From Halodesulfovibrio aestuarii DSM 17919 = ATCC 29578 (GTDB taxonomy: Bacteria; Desulfobacterota; Desulfovibrionia; Desulfovibrionales; Desulfovibrionaceae), in NCBI RefSeq assembly GCF_000384815.1, contig NZ_ARQF01000017.1, positions 1-64,000 of the forward strand: a stretch of 64,000 bases of DNA, in the 5' to 3' direction. Position numbers and translations under genes: made by a program. Each line of letters begins with the position of its first letter. Position 1 is the stretch's first letter. Below, one piece after another: positions 18,260 through 27,224 of this stretch. The notes below the pieces were generated by a model that did not search any database, was not told where the DNA came from, and was given only the letters and a program-made list of their open reading frames with translations.

Positions 18260-18298
18260 AGAAAATACGGGCACGCGCTAGTTTTTGCGCGTGCCCGT
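18260..18298 (-). terminator. Terminator after the EamA transporter gene
   Basis: A 12-bp perfect stem (ACGGGCACGCGC, 18267-18278, with 18287-18298) has an 8-nt loop. The minus strand runs on into a modest U-rich stretch. It lies about 80 nt past the stop of the leftward EamA gene at 18378. Confidence 0.72.
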
Positions 18299-18377
18299 AC
18301 TGTGGATGGCGGGTTTTATACCTGTAAAAAATGCTTACTTATCGGGTTATGAATGCCGCGACGGTACTAATGTGGCT

Positions 18378-19286
18378 TTATGCAGTAACTTTTTTTATCT
18401 TTTTTTTAGATGGCGACGTTTGCGTAAGAATAACGCCGCCAAGCACTAAGCCGGATGCTACAAACTGCATGGGAGAGAGTCTGTCGCCAAGAAAAAGGAA
18501 ACCCATGAACATGGTGAATACCGGTATAAGGTTGGTGAAGCCTGATGCTTGTCCTGCGGATAATTTACTTAATCCGTAGTTGTACATGCCATATGCACCC
18601 ATGGTTATAACACTCGCGAGATACAGTACTGCGATGGTGGCGTCATACGGGAGTTCTGTCGGGAAGGCTCCGGGAGTGAGCGCAATAAGCGGCAGGAAAA
18701 AGATTGCGCCGACCCATGCCTGCAATGCTGTAATAAACAACGGAGAGTAGCGGTTAGAAAGCGTTTTTGCGGTGACCATGTACCCTGATGCGGATATCAT
18801 TGCTAGTATTTCCAATGTGTTGCCAAAAAGCGGGTTCGGGGCATTGTCTGTTGTTTCTGCTCCCCATGAGAGCATTACAACCCCGAAGGCTGCAAGAAAG
18901 AATCCCGCCCATACCCTAAGCGCAAGTTTTTCTTTAAGAACAAAGAACGCTACAATGGCAACAAACACCGGCAGGGTCGCAACAATCATTCCAGCCTGTG
19001 TAGCAGAGGTATATTTGAGTGCATATGCCTCAAAAAGGAAGTAGAGGCATGGTTCGCAGAGTGCCATAAAAATAAGATGCTTCCAGTCTTCTCGCCGAAC
19101 CTTAAGACCGCGAAAATTCTTCCAGAGAGCAATGAATAGTAAGGATGCGATAAGCATGCGCCCGAACACAACGGTAACAGGCGAAAAGCCTGTTACAGCA
19201 ATTTTCATGGCAATAAATGAACTTGCCCACAGAACCATTGCACCGAAAAGTGACATGGTAGGAAGAAGGTAGTCTTTAGTTAACAT
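18378..19286 (-). CDS. EamA/DMT-family transporter (paralogue A)
   Basis: A 302-residue inner-membrane protein with about ten helices arranged as two EamA repeats (SLFGAMVLWASSFIAMKIAV; later FTNLIPVFTMFMGFLFLGD). It belongs to the drug/metabolite transporter superfamily, usually exporters of amino acids or metabolites; the substrate is unknown. I chose the ATG at 19286, preceded by AGGAT, because the longer frame begins with a non-hydrophobic, unconserved leader. It is a clear paralogue of the gene at 19536-20480, with the same order of motifs, so the pair arose by duplication. It ends in a lysine-rich tail. Confidence 0.87.
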   Translation of the reverse strand: MLTKDYLLPTMSLFGAMVLWASSFIAMKIAVTGFSPVTVVFGRMLIASLLFIALWKNFRGLKVRREDWKHLIFMALCEPCLYFLFEAYALKYTSATQAGMIVATLPVFVAIVAFFVLKEKLALRVWAGFFLAAFGVVMLSWGAETTDNAPNPLFGNTLEILAMISASGYMVTAKTLSNRYSPLFITALQAWVGAIFFLPLIALTPGAFPTELPYDATIAVLYLASVITMGAYGMYNYGLSKLSAGQASGFTNLIPVFTMFMGFLFLGDRLSPMQFVASGLVLGGVILTQTSPSKKKIKKVTA

Positions 19287-19442
19287 TGTTTTGAAATCCT
19301 GAAAGTAGAATCTGAAAGGAGTGGCTGCTGAGCAAGGAGTGATAAACGTATAGTCAGTAGGTGACGAGAGTTTGGGGATGATAGAACTGTAACCCTTGTG
19401 GAATTCCGTCACAGTCCTCTGCCTGAAACAGCTTCTGAAAAG

Positions 19443-19472
19443 AAAAAATAGTAGCAGCTTAAAGGACTACTA
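19443..19472 (-). terminator. Probable terminator between the two EamA genes
   Basis: A 6-bp stem (TAGTAG at 19449-19454 with CTACTA at 19467-19472) is followed on the minus strand by a TTTTTTCTTTT-like run (complement of 19439-19448). The stem is short, so it may be partial, and some read-through to paralogue A is likely. Confidence 0.5.
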
Positions 19473-19535
19473 CAATATGAACTCCTTGTGAGTAGCCACT
19501 TTCGTCTGCGTTGTAAATCAGATAGTGACAGATTT

Positions 19536-20480
19536 TTATTGCTCTTTCGGCACAGGGACTAGCGGGGATTCGGCAGAGATATTTTCCGTCGTATTTGGCT
19601 TGGTTCTGCGTTGGCTCATCCATACTCCGGAAAGAACGAGAATACAGGCTGCGTACTGAAGAACGGTGAGTGACTCTGAAAGAATTACGTGGCTGAGGCC
19701 AAGGGCAATAACAGGGATAAGGTTGCCGTACGCAGAAGCCTGCGCGGCAGGAACATGGCGCAGACCATAGTTATAAAAAAGGTAGGCTCCAAAACTTACT
19801 GCGGTTCCAAGGTACAGGATTGCCATAACAGCTTCGGGCTGTACATTTACCGGAATTGTCTCACCGGAGAGCAATAGAATCGGAAAGAAAAAGATGGTTC
19901 CAATCCATGCCTGTAGAGCCGTCAACGTGAAGGCTGAATAAGATGCGCAAAGGCGTTTTGCTGTCAAAATATAGCCGGTGGCTGAAAGCATAGCCATCAT
20001 TTCAAAGAAATTACCTAATAGGGGATTGGGAGCGGCATCTGTCACGATGCTCTTTATAGAGAGAAGTGTCACGCCCCCGATGGCTGTAATAAAACCTGCC
20101 CAGACTATTCTGGGCTGTTTTTCTTTGTAGAGCAGAAAGGAGCCGACAGCGACGAATATTGGTACAATAGAGCAGATCATTCCCGCCTGTGATGCGGATG
20201 TGTACTTAAGTGCATGCGCTTCAAACATAAACAAAAGACATGGCTCGCAGACCACCAGAAATGCAAATATTTTCCAGTGTTCTCGAGGGATTTTTTTAAG
20301 TTCTATCCGACGCCATTGGGTAAGCAGAACAAGTGAGGCAATAGCCATACGACAAAACACAACGAGCATTGGTGAAAATGCCACAATGGCAAATTTCATA
20401 GCGACAAAGGAACTTGCCCACAGGGTCATGGCGACACAAAGTGAGATTTGCGGAAGAATTAAAGCTTTTTTAATAATCAT
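19536..20480 (-). CDS. EamA/DMT-family transporter (paralogue B)
   Basis: A 314-residue inner-membrane transporter with two EamA repeats. It parallels paralogue A closely: VAMTLWASSFVAMKFAIVAF against FGAMVLWASSFIAMKIAVTG, and both keep CEPCL followed by a FEA.ALKYTSA.QAGM segment. It starts 39 nt after the permease gene upstream and may share its transcript. The substrate is unknown. The C-terminal tail is polar and probably cytoplasmic. Confidence 0.87.
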   Translation of the reverse strand: MIIKKALILPQISLCVAMTLWASSFVAMKFAIVAFSPMLVVFCRMAIASLVLLTQWRRIELKKIPREHWKIFAFLVVCEPCLLFMFEAHALKYTSASQAGMICSIVPIFVAVGSFLLYKEKQPRIVWAGFITAIGGVTLLSIKSIVTDAAPNPLLGNFFEMMAMLSATGYILTAKRLCASYSAFTLTALQAWIGTIFFFPILLLSGETIPVNVQPEAVMAILYLGTAVSFGAYLFYNYGLRHVPAAQASAYGNLIPVIALGLSHVILSESLTVLQYAACILVLSGVWMSQRRTKPNTTENISAESPLVPVPKEQ

Positions 20481-20519
20481 GATTGTATCGTATTGGAGGC
20501 TGAAGGCGGGACGTATTTT

Positions 20520-21320
20520 TTAATACAGTCCTGCCCGTTTATAAAAGCGGCGTACGGAAAGTTCCACAAGAACAAACAATACGATCGGAACAATAAGGAA
20601 TATGAGTGTAAGCGCGCTTGCCATAGCTCTATCTGGTCCTGTGATTAATGGAAACAGATATCCGGTGAAGGATGGCACAACACCGCCTCCAATCAAAAAG
20701 ACAAGATAATAATCCGAAAATGCTACAAGAAAGACTACTGAACTACCCGCAATAATACTCGGAAGCAGCAGCGGAAAGGTTACATAGCGTAGGCGCATCC
20801 ACAATGACGCACCAAGGTTTTTAGCACAAAGCTCGTATTCTTCACTGTACGCCTCAAATCCTGAAATCAGGGCGCGCAGCATGTACGGGTAGCTGAAAAT
20901 AGTCAAGATGAGCACCACCCCGGGAAAAGTGTCAGCTAGTGACAATCTAATAAATACGTGATGAATTCCCATGGAGAACGTCATTGCCGGAACCAGTGCA
21001 GGTGCCAGCAAAATGCTTTGGAGAATATTTTTTCCGGTAAAGTTTACCCGCGCAAAGTGATAGGCTGGCAATAAACAAAGCGCAAGAGCGCAGAGTGTTG
21101 TTGTCAGCGAGTATAGTACGGAAACTCCAAGATTCAGCATAATAGAGTTGCTATGCTGCCATACGGATTGCAATGCTTTGGTGGAATAATGGGCAGGAAC
21201 AATATCCGGCCATGTCCAGCCGGGGGCGAACAGGGAGACAACAAGCACTGCGGTAGGGCCGGCAAAAAAGAGTACAAAAAATAAAAACAGCAAGGGATGG
21301 CGCAGCTTGTTGTTAGCCAT
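20520..21320 (-). CDS. ABC transporter permease (binding-protein-dependent, subunit 2)
   Basis: A 266-residue inner-membrane permease of the BPD_transp_1 type. The ATPase-docking EAA loop is present as EEYELCAKNLGASLWMRLRYVTFPLL. Several strongly hydrophobic helices are visible. The ATG at 21320 follows AGAGGAAG and overlaps the preceding permease stop by 8 bases. Such paired permeases normally serve polyamine, iron, thiamine or phosphonate-type importers. No ATPase or solute-binding gene is adjacent, so the substrate is unknown. Confidence 0.85.
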   Translation of the reverse strand: MANNKLRHPLLFLFFVLFFAGPTAVLVVSLFAPGWTWPDIVPAHYSTKALQSVWQHSNSIMLNLGVSVLYSLTTTLCALALCLLPAYHFARVNFTGKNILQSILLAPALVPAMTFSMGIHHVFIRLSLADTFPGVVLILTIFSYPYMLRALISGFEAYSEEYELCAKNLGASLWMRLRYVTFPLLLPSIIAGSSVVFLVAFSDYYLVFLIGGGVVPSFTGYLFPLITGPDRAMASALTLIFLIVPIVLFVLVELSVRRFYKRAGLY

Positions 21321-22185
21321 GTGCTTCCTCTGGATTGGCTTTGGCCACTGATCGCAGGTAAATTGTAAGAAATACAATAGAGAACAGGAAAATACAGATC
21401 AGGATAGCCATAGCTTGAGGTCGATGGTGCAGCTCTTTTCTAAAATACATATTGTATGCTTCAATGCTGAGCATGGCAGGTTGAGATCCGCCGAGCAGGA
21501 ACGGGATTTCAAATGCGCCGAATCCGAACAGGAAAAGGATGCAGAATGTTGAGTGCAGAGCGCCGCTAATATGTGGATATGTGACGGTACGAAACGTGCG
21601 AAAGCGGCCTGCTCCTAACATGTATGCTGTTTCTAGCAGGCGTATATCCAGCCGCTTGAGTGATGCGTAGACCATGAGCAGGGCAAACGGGATCTGCTTA
21701 TAGGTATAGGCAATAATCATCCCCCAACCGTCTCCGCCGAACAGGATAGATGGAAAGTCCTGTGGCGTGGAGGTAAGGCCTGCATGGAACATGGCAGATG
21801 ATATAAGCCCTGATTTTGCCCAGAAAAAGAAGATGATAAACCCTACTGCAATGTGTGGCAGAATGAGGGGGATTTTGTAGATAACGCCTGCCTGTTGTAA
21901 CATTGGCGGCATTCTCCATAATCCCATAGCGAGAACAGCTCCTATGACTACAGAAAAGAAGGCAGCTACGGCACCTACTTTAATGGACAGAAGAAACGAA
22001 CGCAGCATATACGGTGTCAGCAGTTCTTTATAGCTGTCGAGTAATCCTCCTTCATAGGGGAAAGGCAGTCCGAGTCCAAGAGATTGGAGAACAGCCAGCA
22101 CTATTCCTCCGACAAAAAAGAGGAAAAAAGGAATGAGTAACGGTGATAAATAGCGTAAATGGAACAAAAGAGAATGCTTAGTCAT
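21313..22185 (-). CDS. ABC transporter permease (binding-protein-dependent, subunit 1)
   Basis: A 290-residue inner-membrane permease. It carries the EAA loop LLETAYMLGAGRFRTFRTVT and hydrophobic helices near both ends. It is the first gene of the leftward group and overlaps the second permease. The group lacks the nucleotide-binding and periplasmic binding subunits, so these must be encoded elsewhere if the transporter works. The similarity of layout to spermidine/putrescine or 2-aminoethylphosphonate systems is family inference only. Confidence 0.85.
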   Translation of the reverse strand: MTKHSLLFHLRYLSPLLIPFFLFFVGGIVLAVLQSLGLGLPFPYEGGLLDSYKELLTPYMLRSFLLSIKVGAVAAFFSVVIGAVLAMGLWRMPPMLQQAGVIYKIPLILPHIAVGFIIFFFWAKSGLISSAMFHAGLTSTPQDFPSILFGGDGWGMIIAYTYKQIPFALLMVYASLKRLDIRLLETAYMLGAGRFRTFRTVTYPHISGALHSTFCILFLFGFGAFEIPFLLGGSQPAMLSIEAYNMYFRKELHHRPQAMAILICIFLFSIVFLTIYLRSVAKANPEEAHG

Positions 22186-22255
22186 ATATTTCCGTTTCGT
22201 AGGTCATAGTAAGAATACCTCGGTACCTTGCAGTAATCTTTGTGTACCGTACAAT

Positions 22256-22284
22256 TTGAATAGAAACTCAGCAAATACTATATT
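22256..22284 (+). promoter_or_regulatory. Sigma-70 promoter of murJ
   Basis: TTGAAT (22256-22261), a 17-nt spacer and TATATT (22279-22284) predict a start near 22291, about 30 nt before the murJ ATG. It lies in the short region shared with the divergent permease genes. Confidence 0.6.
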
Positions 22285-22320
22285 ATATCAGATAGTTTTA
22301 TACAAAAGATACAGGGCTAT

Positions 22321-23865
22321 ATGGATTCTCAATCAAACTCATGGATGAGTATATCTCTTTCCGCCGCAGTTGTTTCTGCGGGCAGCTTTATTTCCCGAAT
22401 TGTGGGATTGTTACGTGATGTTCTGATTGCATCTCTGCTCGGTGCGGGGCCGTTGGCTGATGCGCTTATTGTGGCGTTCCGTATCCCGAATCTATTTAGA
22501 AAATTATTTGCAGAAGGTTCTCTTTCTTCTGCTGTGACAGCATCGATAACATATGTCCGTGAGACGGAAGGTGAGAATAGAGCGTTCTCGCTTATACGTA
22601 CCTGTCTCTTGTGGACTGTCGGGATTTTTTCGTTATTGCTGGTTATTGCTGAATATGGAAGCGAAGTTATTACTTCGGTATTAGCGCCGGGGCTATCCAT
22701 GTCTCCTGCTGTTTTTGCACATGCCAATACGTTGCTGAAGATAACCCTGCCGTATCTTGTGTGTATTGGTCTGGTTGCGTTTTTATCGGGCGTGCTGCAT
22801 AGCCGCAAGCATTTCCATGCGCCTGCGCTTGCACCGCTGGTGTTGAATATTACACTGGTGCTTGGTGCCGCTATTGCGTGGGGGTGCTCCCTACCAGTTG
22901 CCGAAACGCTTTGTGTCGCGTTGGTCATTGGCGGCGTTTTGCAGGTTTTTTTACAACTCATGTTTTTTCATGGAAAAAGCCTCTGGCGGGGGGCTTGGAG
23001 GGTGCGGGATGCTCATGCCTGTACCTTGGCTAAGACATTGGTACCCACAGTATTAAGTGGTGCCGTATTTCAACTTAGCGTTGTTCTTGTAACTATCCTC
23101 GCGTCATTTCAGAAAGAAGGAACAATATCAAAACTTTATTTTGCGGACAGGCTAGTGCAGTTTCCATTGGGATTAATCGGCGTTGCCATTGGTGTTGCTG
23201 TACTGCCGGCGTTATCTTCACTTGCTGTTTCTAATGACAGACAAAAGTATGGCGAGGTTCTTTCTTCTGCTGTTCAGTTCACGCTCTTTTTGTCACTTCC
23301 TGCCGCCGCCGGACTTTATGTGTTGGCACACCCTGTTTTACAGCTTTTTTTTGAGCGCGGGGCATTTTCAGCTCTTGATGCTGCTATAGCTTCCAACATG
23401 TTACAGGCATTTACTGTGGGACTGCCTGCCTTTGCAGTCACGCGTCCTTTGTTGAGCGGGTACTACGCCAAGCAGAACAGTCGGATTCCGCTACTGGCAG
23501 GAGGATGTAATCTAGTGGTGACAGTGCTGTTGGGTGTGCTTTTTATGCAGTTTTGGGGTGGCGTAGGGCTTGCCGTTGCGGTTTCCTGTGGCGGCTGGAT
23601 AAATTGTATTTTACTGTATGCCTTTTTACGAAGACAGGGGCTTTGTTTGACTCAGTTAAGCAGGTGGAATCTTGTGTATGGATTTATGAGTATTGCTGTA
23701 GGCGCAGGATGCTGGTGGGCAGCACCGTTTGGGCTTGCCAGCTTGTTGTGCATCCCCGTGTTGGCTGTGTGTTACGTGGGGTGTTTGTACCTAGGGCGTA
23801 GTCCCGATGCACAGCAGCTTGTTTCGCTGGTTAAGAAGAAAAATACAACAACCAGTGATTGTTAA
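22321..23865 (+). CDS. murJ: Lipid II flippase MurJ (MviN)
   Basis: A 514-residue inner-membrane protein with about fourteen helices. It flips lipid II for peptidoglycan synthesis. The N-terminal segment SFISRIVGLLRDVLIASLLG is diagnostic, as are ALIVAFRIPNLFRKLFAEGS and the mid-protein QFPLGLIGVAIGVAVLPALS. The C-terminal helices are less conserved, as usual. AGGG precedes the ATG. It runs divergently from the ABC permeases. Confidence 0.95.
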   Translation: MDSQSNSWMSISLSAAVVSAGSFISRIVGLLRDVLIASLLGAGPLADALIVAFRIPNLFRKLFAEGSLSSAVTASITYVRETEGENRAFSLIRTCLLWTVGIFSLLLVIAEYGSEVITSVLAPGLSMSPAVFAHANTLLKITLPYLVCIGLVAFLSGVLHSRKHFHAPALAPLVLNITLVLGAAIAWGCSLPVAETLCVALVIGGVLQVFLQLMFFHGKSLWRGAWRVRDAHACTLAKTLVPTVLSGAVFQLSVVLVTILASFQKEGTISKLYFADRLVQFPLGLIGVAIGVAVLPALSSLAVSNDRQKYGEVLSSAVQFTLFLSLPAAAGLYVLAHPVLQLFFERGAFSALDAAIASNMLQAFTVGLPAFAVTRPLLSGYYAKQNSRIPLLAGGCNLVVTVLLGVLFMQFWGGVGLAVAVSCGGWINCILLYAFLRRQGLCLTQLSRWNLVYGFMSIAVGAGCWWAAPFGLASLLCIPVLAVCYVGCLYLGRSPDAQQLVSLVKKKNTTTSDC

Positions 23866-23962
23866 ATCATTTATTACTTTGAGTTTTTTGCTACGGTATG
23901 CTGAAAGAGAGTTAGGTTTTGCTTTTTTGCATGGATAGAAGCTTATCATAGGCGGTATTGCA

Positions 23963-26737
23963 ATGCTGAAGCGGATAGTCAAACTGCAATTTTTTCCAGA
24001 CAGCTATACAAAAAATTTTATTACTGTAAGTATTCTTTTAACCGCCATATTTCTTATTATTTTTAATATGCTGTATTATCTGTTTGCTATTGATCAGCGT
24101 ATAGATAATTTCATTAAGATTCATGCAAAACATGTTCAGGTACTGGCGACGCATTTGGCTCCCCCTTTAGGGGAGGGACGGGTAGAGCAGGCAGCCCGGT
24201 TTATTCATGAAGAGTTGGCGTATAAAAGTACCGCAGGGCTTTTTTTGTATGACGCAAAGGGAATATTGATATGCGGTTCATACAGGGGGAGAGAGGCAAA
24301 GAAGGTTCCTTCTCCTGACTCGTCTGAATATCTTATCAAACAGCCAATCTACTATGCTGGTTCTCATGTCGGAACAGTTACCTCAATCGCAACATTTGAT
24401 CCTGCTCATCATCACTTTCTCAGTCTCTTTATTCCTGCTGTTTTTGCAAACCTCATAGCAAGTTCGATGGTTGTGCTCATCGTAATCGGGCTTATCGTCA
24501 AGACACTGTTACGTCCGTTGCGTGAGCTGTCTGAAACTGCCCGCAGAGTTCGTGTGAAGCAGACCTACTCGTTACGCGCAAAGCGTGAAGGCAGAGGAGA
24601 GCTGGCAGAGCTTACAGACTCATTCAACAGCATGCTTGATCATATTGAAGCACACGATATGTTTCTGCATTCGGAAAGCCGTAATCTTGAAAGAGAGGTT
24701 CTTGAACGAACGTTGGATCTTGAGCAGGCCACAAAAGAGGCGGAAAGAGCGAACAGTGCAAAAAGCGAATTTATTGCCAGCGTGAGCCATGAATTACGTA
24801 CACCTATGAATGCAATTCTTGGTATGACAACCATGCTGCAAACTACAGATATGACGCGCAGACAGCGGGAATATGCAGAGATTATTGCTGCATCATCACA
24901 AAGTTTGCTGCATCTGATTAACGGTGTACTAGATCTTTCTAAGCTTGAAGCGAAAAAGTTGGAAATAGAAGAAACAAATTTCATCTTGCGCGATGTGTTG
25001 GATGAACTTGCCATTATATTCACTGAAAAAGTTGCTGTAAAAGAAATGGATTTGGTAGTTATTGTGGATGAAGGAGTGCCGCCTGTTCTGCGTGGTGATT
25101 CGTTCCGGTTAAAGCAGATCCTTTTAAATCTTGTAGGTAACGCGTTTAAGTTTACGGACCGTGGCGTTGTGGAGCTGCGTGTGGCTCTGAAAGGTTCTGT
25201 TACGAAGCCTATCCAGATTCCACATGTCCGTGAGAACGATGAGGTTGTGCAGCTGGCTTTTTCTGTAAAGGATACAGGCATCGGCATTGCTAAAGAGGCA
25301 CAGGCTAAACTGTTTGAAACTTTTGTGCAGGCAGATGGATCAACTTCCCGTCAATATGGCGGAACCGGTCTGGGACTTTCTATTGTGGCAGAACTGGTTT
25401 CTCTTATGAAGGGTTCTATTTCAGTAGATAGTGTTGTCGGTAAAGGCAGCACGTTTACCGCTGCGTTGCCGTTTGCTGTTGCAGAGAATGAGCGGGAGAT
25501 TATTCTTCCGGTTTTTTCCGGGTGGCGAGTGCTTGTTTTTGAGCCTTCTATTGCTGCGCGTGCCATGTGGCGTAGTCTGTTTGCTGAGCTTGGTATGCTT
25601 GTTGTTGTGCTTGGCTCAGAACGGCAGGTGTTATTGCAGCTGGAACATCAAGCTCCGGGAGCAGAGTATGATCTTGTTGTGCTCGGAAGCAAAGAATTGC
25701 TTGATATGACAGGCTCTGTTGTAAACTATTTGTGTCAACATCCTGAGCTAAAGGTTCTGGTTGCTGCAAGGCTTGGAGATGAAGCTCTACCGGATCGTGA
25801 ATGTTCATTTTCTATGACAGATTTTTTGCGGCGTCCTGTGACATTTGCACAGCTTAAGATCAACATTTTACGGGCACTTGATTTTGACCAGCGGGTACGT
25901 TCTGAATTGGCTGCTGAAACTGAAAGTCTGGAAGGGATGACAGTCCTTGTTGTGGAGGATAATCCTATAAATCAGCAAGTGATGCGGGAGATTCTGGAAT
26001 ATCTAGGCGTGAAGGTTACCATCGCAAAGGATGGTAATAGTGCGATAGAATTGCTTTCTATTTGTACATATGACTTGGTGTTGATGGACATTCAGTTGCC
26101 GGGAATGGACGGTTTTACCACAACGATCCGGTTGCGTGAAGAACTGGAGCTAGCTGAATTACCGGTGATAGCCATGACAGCGCATACGTTGCAGGAAGAC
26201 AGGGACAGGGCAACACGGGCAGGGATGGACGGATATTTGACAAAGCCTGTCGAATTAGATGCTTTGGTAGAATTGTTAAAAAAATATGTTTCAAGAAAGA
26301 GAAGTCCTTCAGCGTATGCCAATGGTGCAGAGGAATGTGTTCCTTCTGAAAAAGCCATAGGTCGAATGCAGCAATTTGATGTAGTGGAAAATCCAGATTT
26401 TCCGGCAAGCCTGCCGGGCCTGTCCGTTGCGGAAGGCGTTGAAAGAGTAGGCGGTAAAAGTCGTATTTACCTGTCAGTGGCGAAAACTTTTGTTGAAACC
26501 TACATGGATGCAGCTACGGATGTACGTGTGTTATTTGACGCAGAGGATTGGGATGGGTTGGCAAGCAAGGCACACACTCTTGCAGGGGCCAGTGGTAATA
26601 TTTCTGCAAACGATGTTTTTGCATGTTCGGCGATGATCGAGCGCGAGGCGCGAACAGGAAGTGTTAACGTTGCAGCAATTGATGCACTTGAGAAAGCATT
26701 GCAGACAGCTTGCAACTCAATAAAAAGTCTTCAGTAG
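23963..26737 (+). CDS. Hybrid sensor histidine kinase with receiver and HPt domains
   Basis: A 924-residue membrane kinase. A helix lies at about 20-45, a periplasmic sensor at about 45-155, a second helix at about 155-180, and HAMP follows. HisKA has the phospho-accepting His276 (SVSHELRTPMN), and HATPase has NLVGNAFKFTD, DTGIGI and GTGLGLSI. A receiver-like block at about 515-640 lacks the acceptor aspartate: DLVVLGSKEL stands where a D would follow. A genuine receiver follows with Asp709 (DLVLMDIQLPGMDG), and a C-terminal HPt with His871 (KAHTLAGASG). It is therefore a BarA-like multi-step phosphorelay kinase with one dead receiver. The output regulator is not in the window. Confidence 0.93.
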   Translation: MLKRIVKLQFFPDSYTKNFITVSILLTAIFLIIFNMLYYLFAIDQRIDNFIKIHAKHVQVLATHLAPPLGEGRVEQAARFIHEELAYKSTAGLFLYDAKGILICGSYRGREAKKVPSPDSSEYLIKQPIYYAGSHVGTVTSIATFDPAHHHFLSLFIPAVFANLIASSMVVLIVIGLIVKTLLRPLRELSETARRVRVKQTYSLRAKREGRGELAELTDSFNSMLDHIEAHDMFLHSESRNLEREVLERTLDLEQATKEAERANSAKSEFIASVSHELRTPMNAILGMTTMLQTTDMTRRQREYAEIIAASSQSLLHLINGVLDLSKLEAKKLEIEETNFILRDVLDELAIIFTEKVAVKEMDLVVIVDEGVPPVLRGDSFRLKQILLNLVGNAFKFTDRGVVELRVALKGSVTKPIQIPHVRENDEVVQLAFSVKDTGIGIAKEAQAKLFETFVQADGSTSRQYGGTGLGLSIVAELVSLMKGSISVDSVVGKGSTFTAALPFAVAENEREIILPVFSGWRVLVFEPSIAARAMWRSLFAELGMLVVVLGSERQVLLQLEHQAPGAEYDLVVLGSKELLDMTGSVVNYLCQHPELKVLVAARLGDEALPDRECSFSMTDFLRRPVTFAQLKINILRALDFDQRVRSELAAETESLEGMTVLVVEDNPINQQVMREILEYLGVKVTIAKDGNSAIELLSICTYDLVLMDIQLPGMDGFTTTIRLREELELAELPVIAMTAHTLQEDRDRATRAGMDGYLTKPVELDALVELLKKYVSRKRSPSAYANGAEECVPSEKAIGRMQQFDVVENPDFPASLPGLSVAEGVERVGGKSRIYLSVAKTFVETYMDAATDVRVLFDAEDWDGLASKAHTLAGASGNISANDVFACSAMIEREARTGSVNVAAIDALEKALQTACNSIKSLQ

Positions 26738-26754
26738 GCTGAACTTGGATAAAA

Positions 26755-26788
26755 AATCATAAAAAAAGCCCCGTACAAAGTACGGGGC
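26755..26788 (-). terminator. Terminator of tRNA-His
   Basis: A 9-bp perfect stem (GCCCCGTAC, 26768-26776, with 26780-26788) closes an AAA loop. On the minus strand a U7 run and a further U6 run follow. On the plus strand it may also help end the kinase transcript, but the T run is poor there. Confidence 0.87.
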
Positions 26789-26801
26789 GTTCTTACTTGG
26801 A

Positions 26802-26878
26802 TGGGGCGAATGAAGAGGATTGAACTCTCGACAACACGGGCCACAACCGTGTGCTCTACCAACTGAGCTACATCCGCC
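26802..26878 (-). tRNA. tRNA-His (anticodon GTG)
   Basis: Read on the minus strand, GGCGGATG pairs with CATTCGCC before CCA. It includes the extra G-1 opposite C73, the identity mark of tRNA-His. The anticodon arm is CACGG-TTGTGGC-CCGTG, giving GTG. The T arm is GAGAG-TTCAATC-CTCTT. The CCA is encoded. Confidence 0.96.
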
Positions 26879-27224
26879 ACAAGCAGGAATGTGTACTATA
26901 GCCTTAGTCCTTTCCGGTCAAGTAGAAAGTTCATTTTTTTTAAATTTATTGCTTCCTAGGGTAAGTCGGCTTATACGACTTTACATGAGAGGGACTGATA
27001 TTCGCTGTATAATCTAGAATGTTGTTTTTAATTTTAATCCCGAGCTTGCATCTGGTCAACCCGGTACATTGCATTGTCAGCAATAATAATAAGTTTGATG
27101 CAGCAAGACTGCAATGCTTCTCATATATTGCTTTTGTTTTGTATCGTACAATGATCGGGAAAATTTTTGGGGTTTACGTTAGCAACACATTCTTCGATAT
27201 TCGATACCCATTCAAGGGAGACAT
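26879..27224. other. Intergenic region between tRNA-His and murA
   Basis: About 345 bases. The left end holds the leftward tRNA-His promoter. The remainder is AT-rich leader for murA, where I could not fix a -35/-10 pair (a TACAAT at 27147-27152 lacks a well-spaced partner). Short open frames here look random. Confidence 0.5.
26895..26921 (-). promoter_or_regulatory. Sigma-70 promoter of tRNA-His
   Basis: On the minus strand TTGACC (26916-26921), a 15-nt spacer and TATAGT (26895-26900) fit a start near 26888. The spacer is shorter than optimal. Confidence 0.45.
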
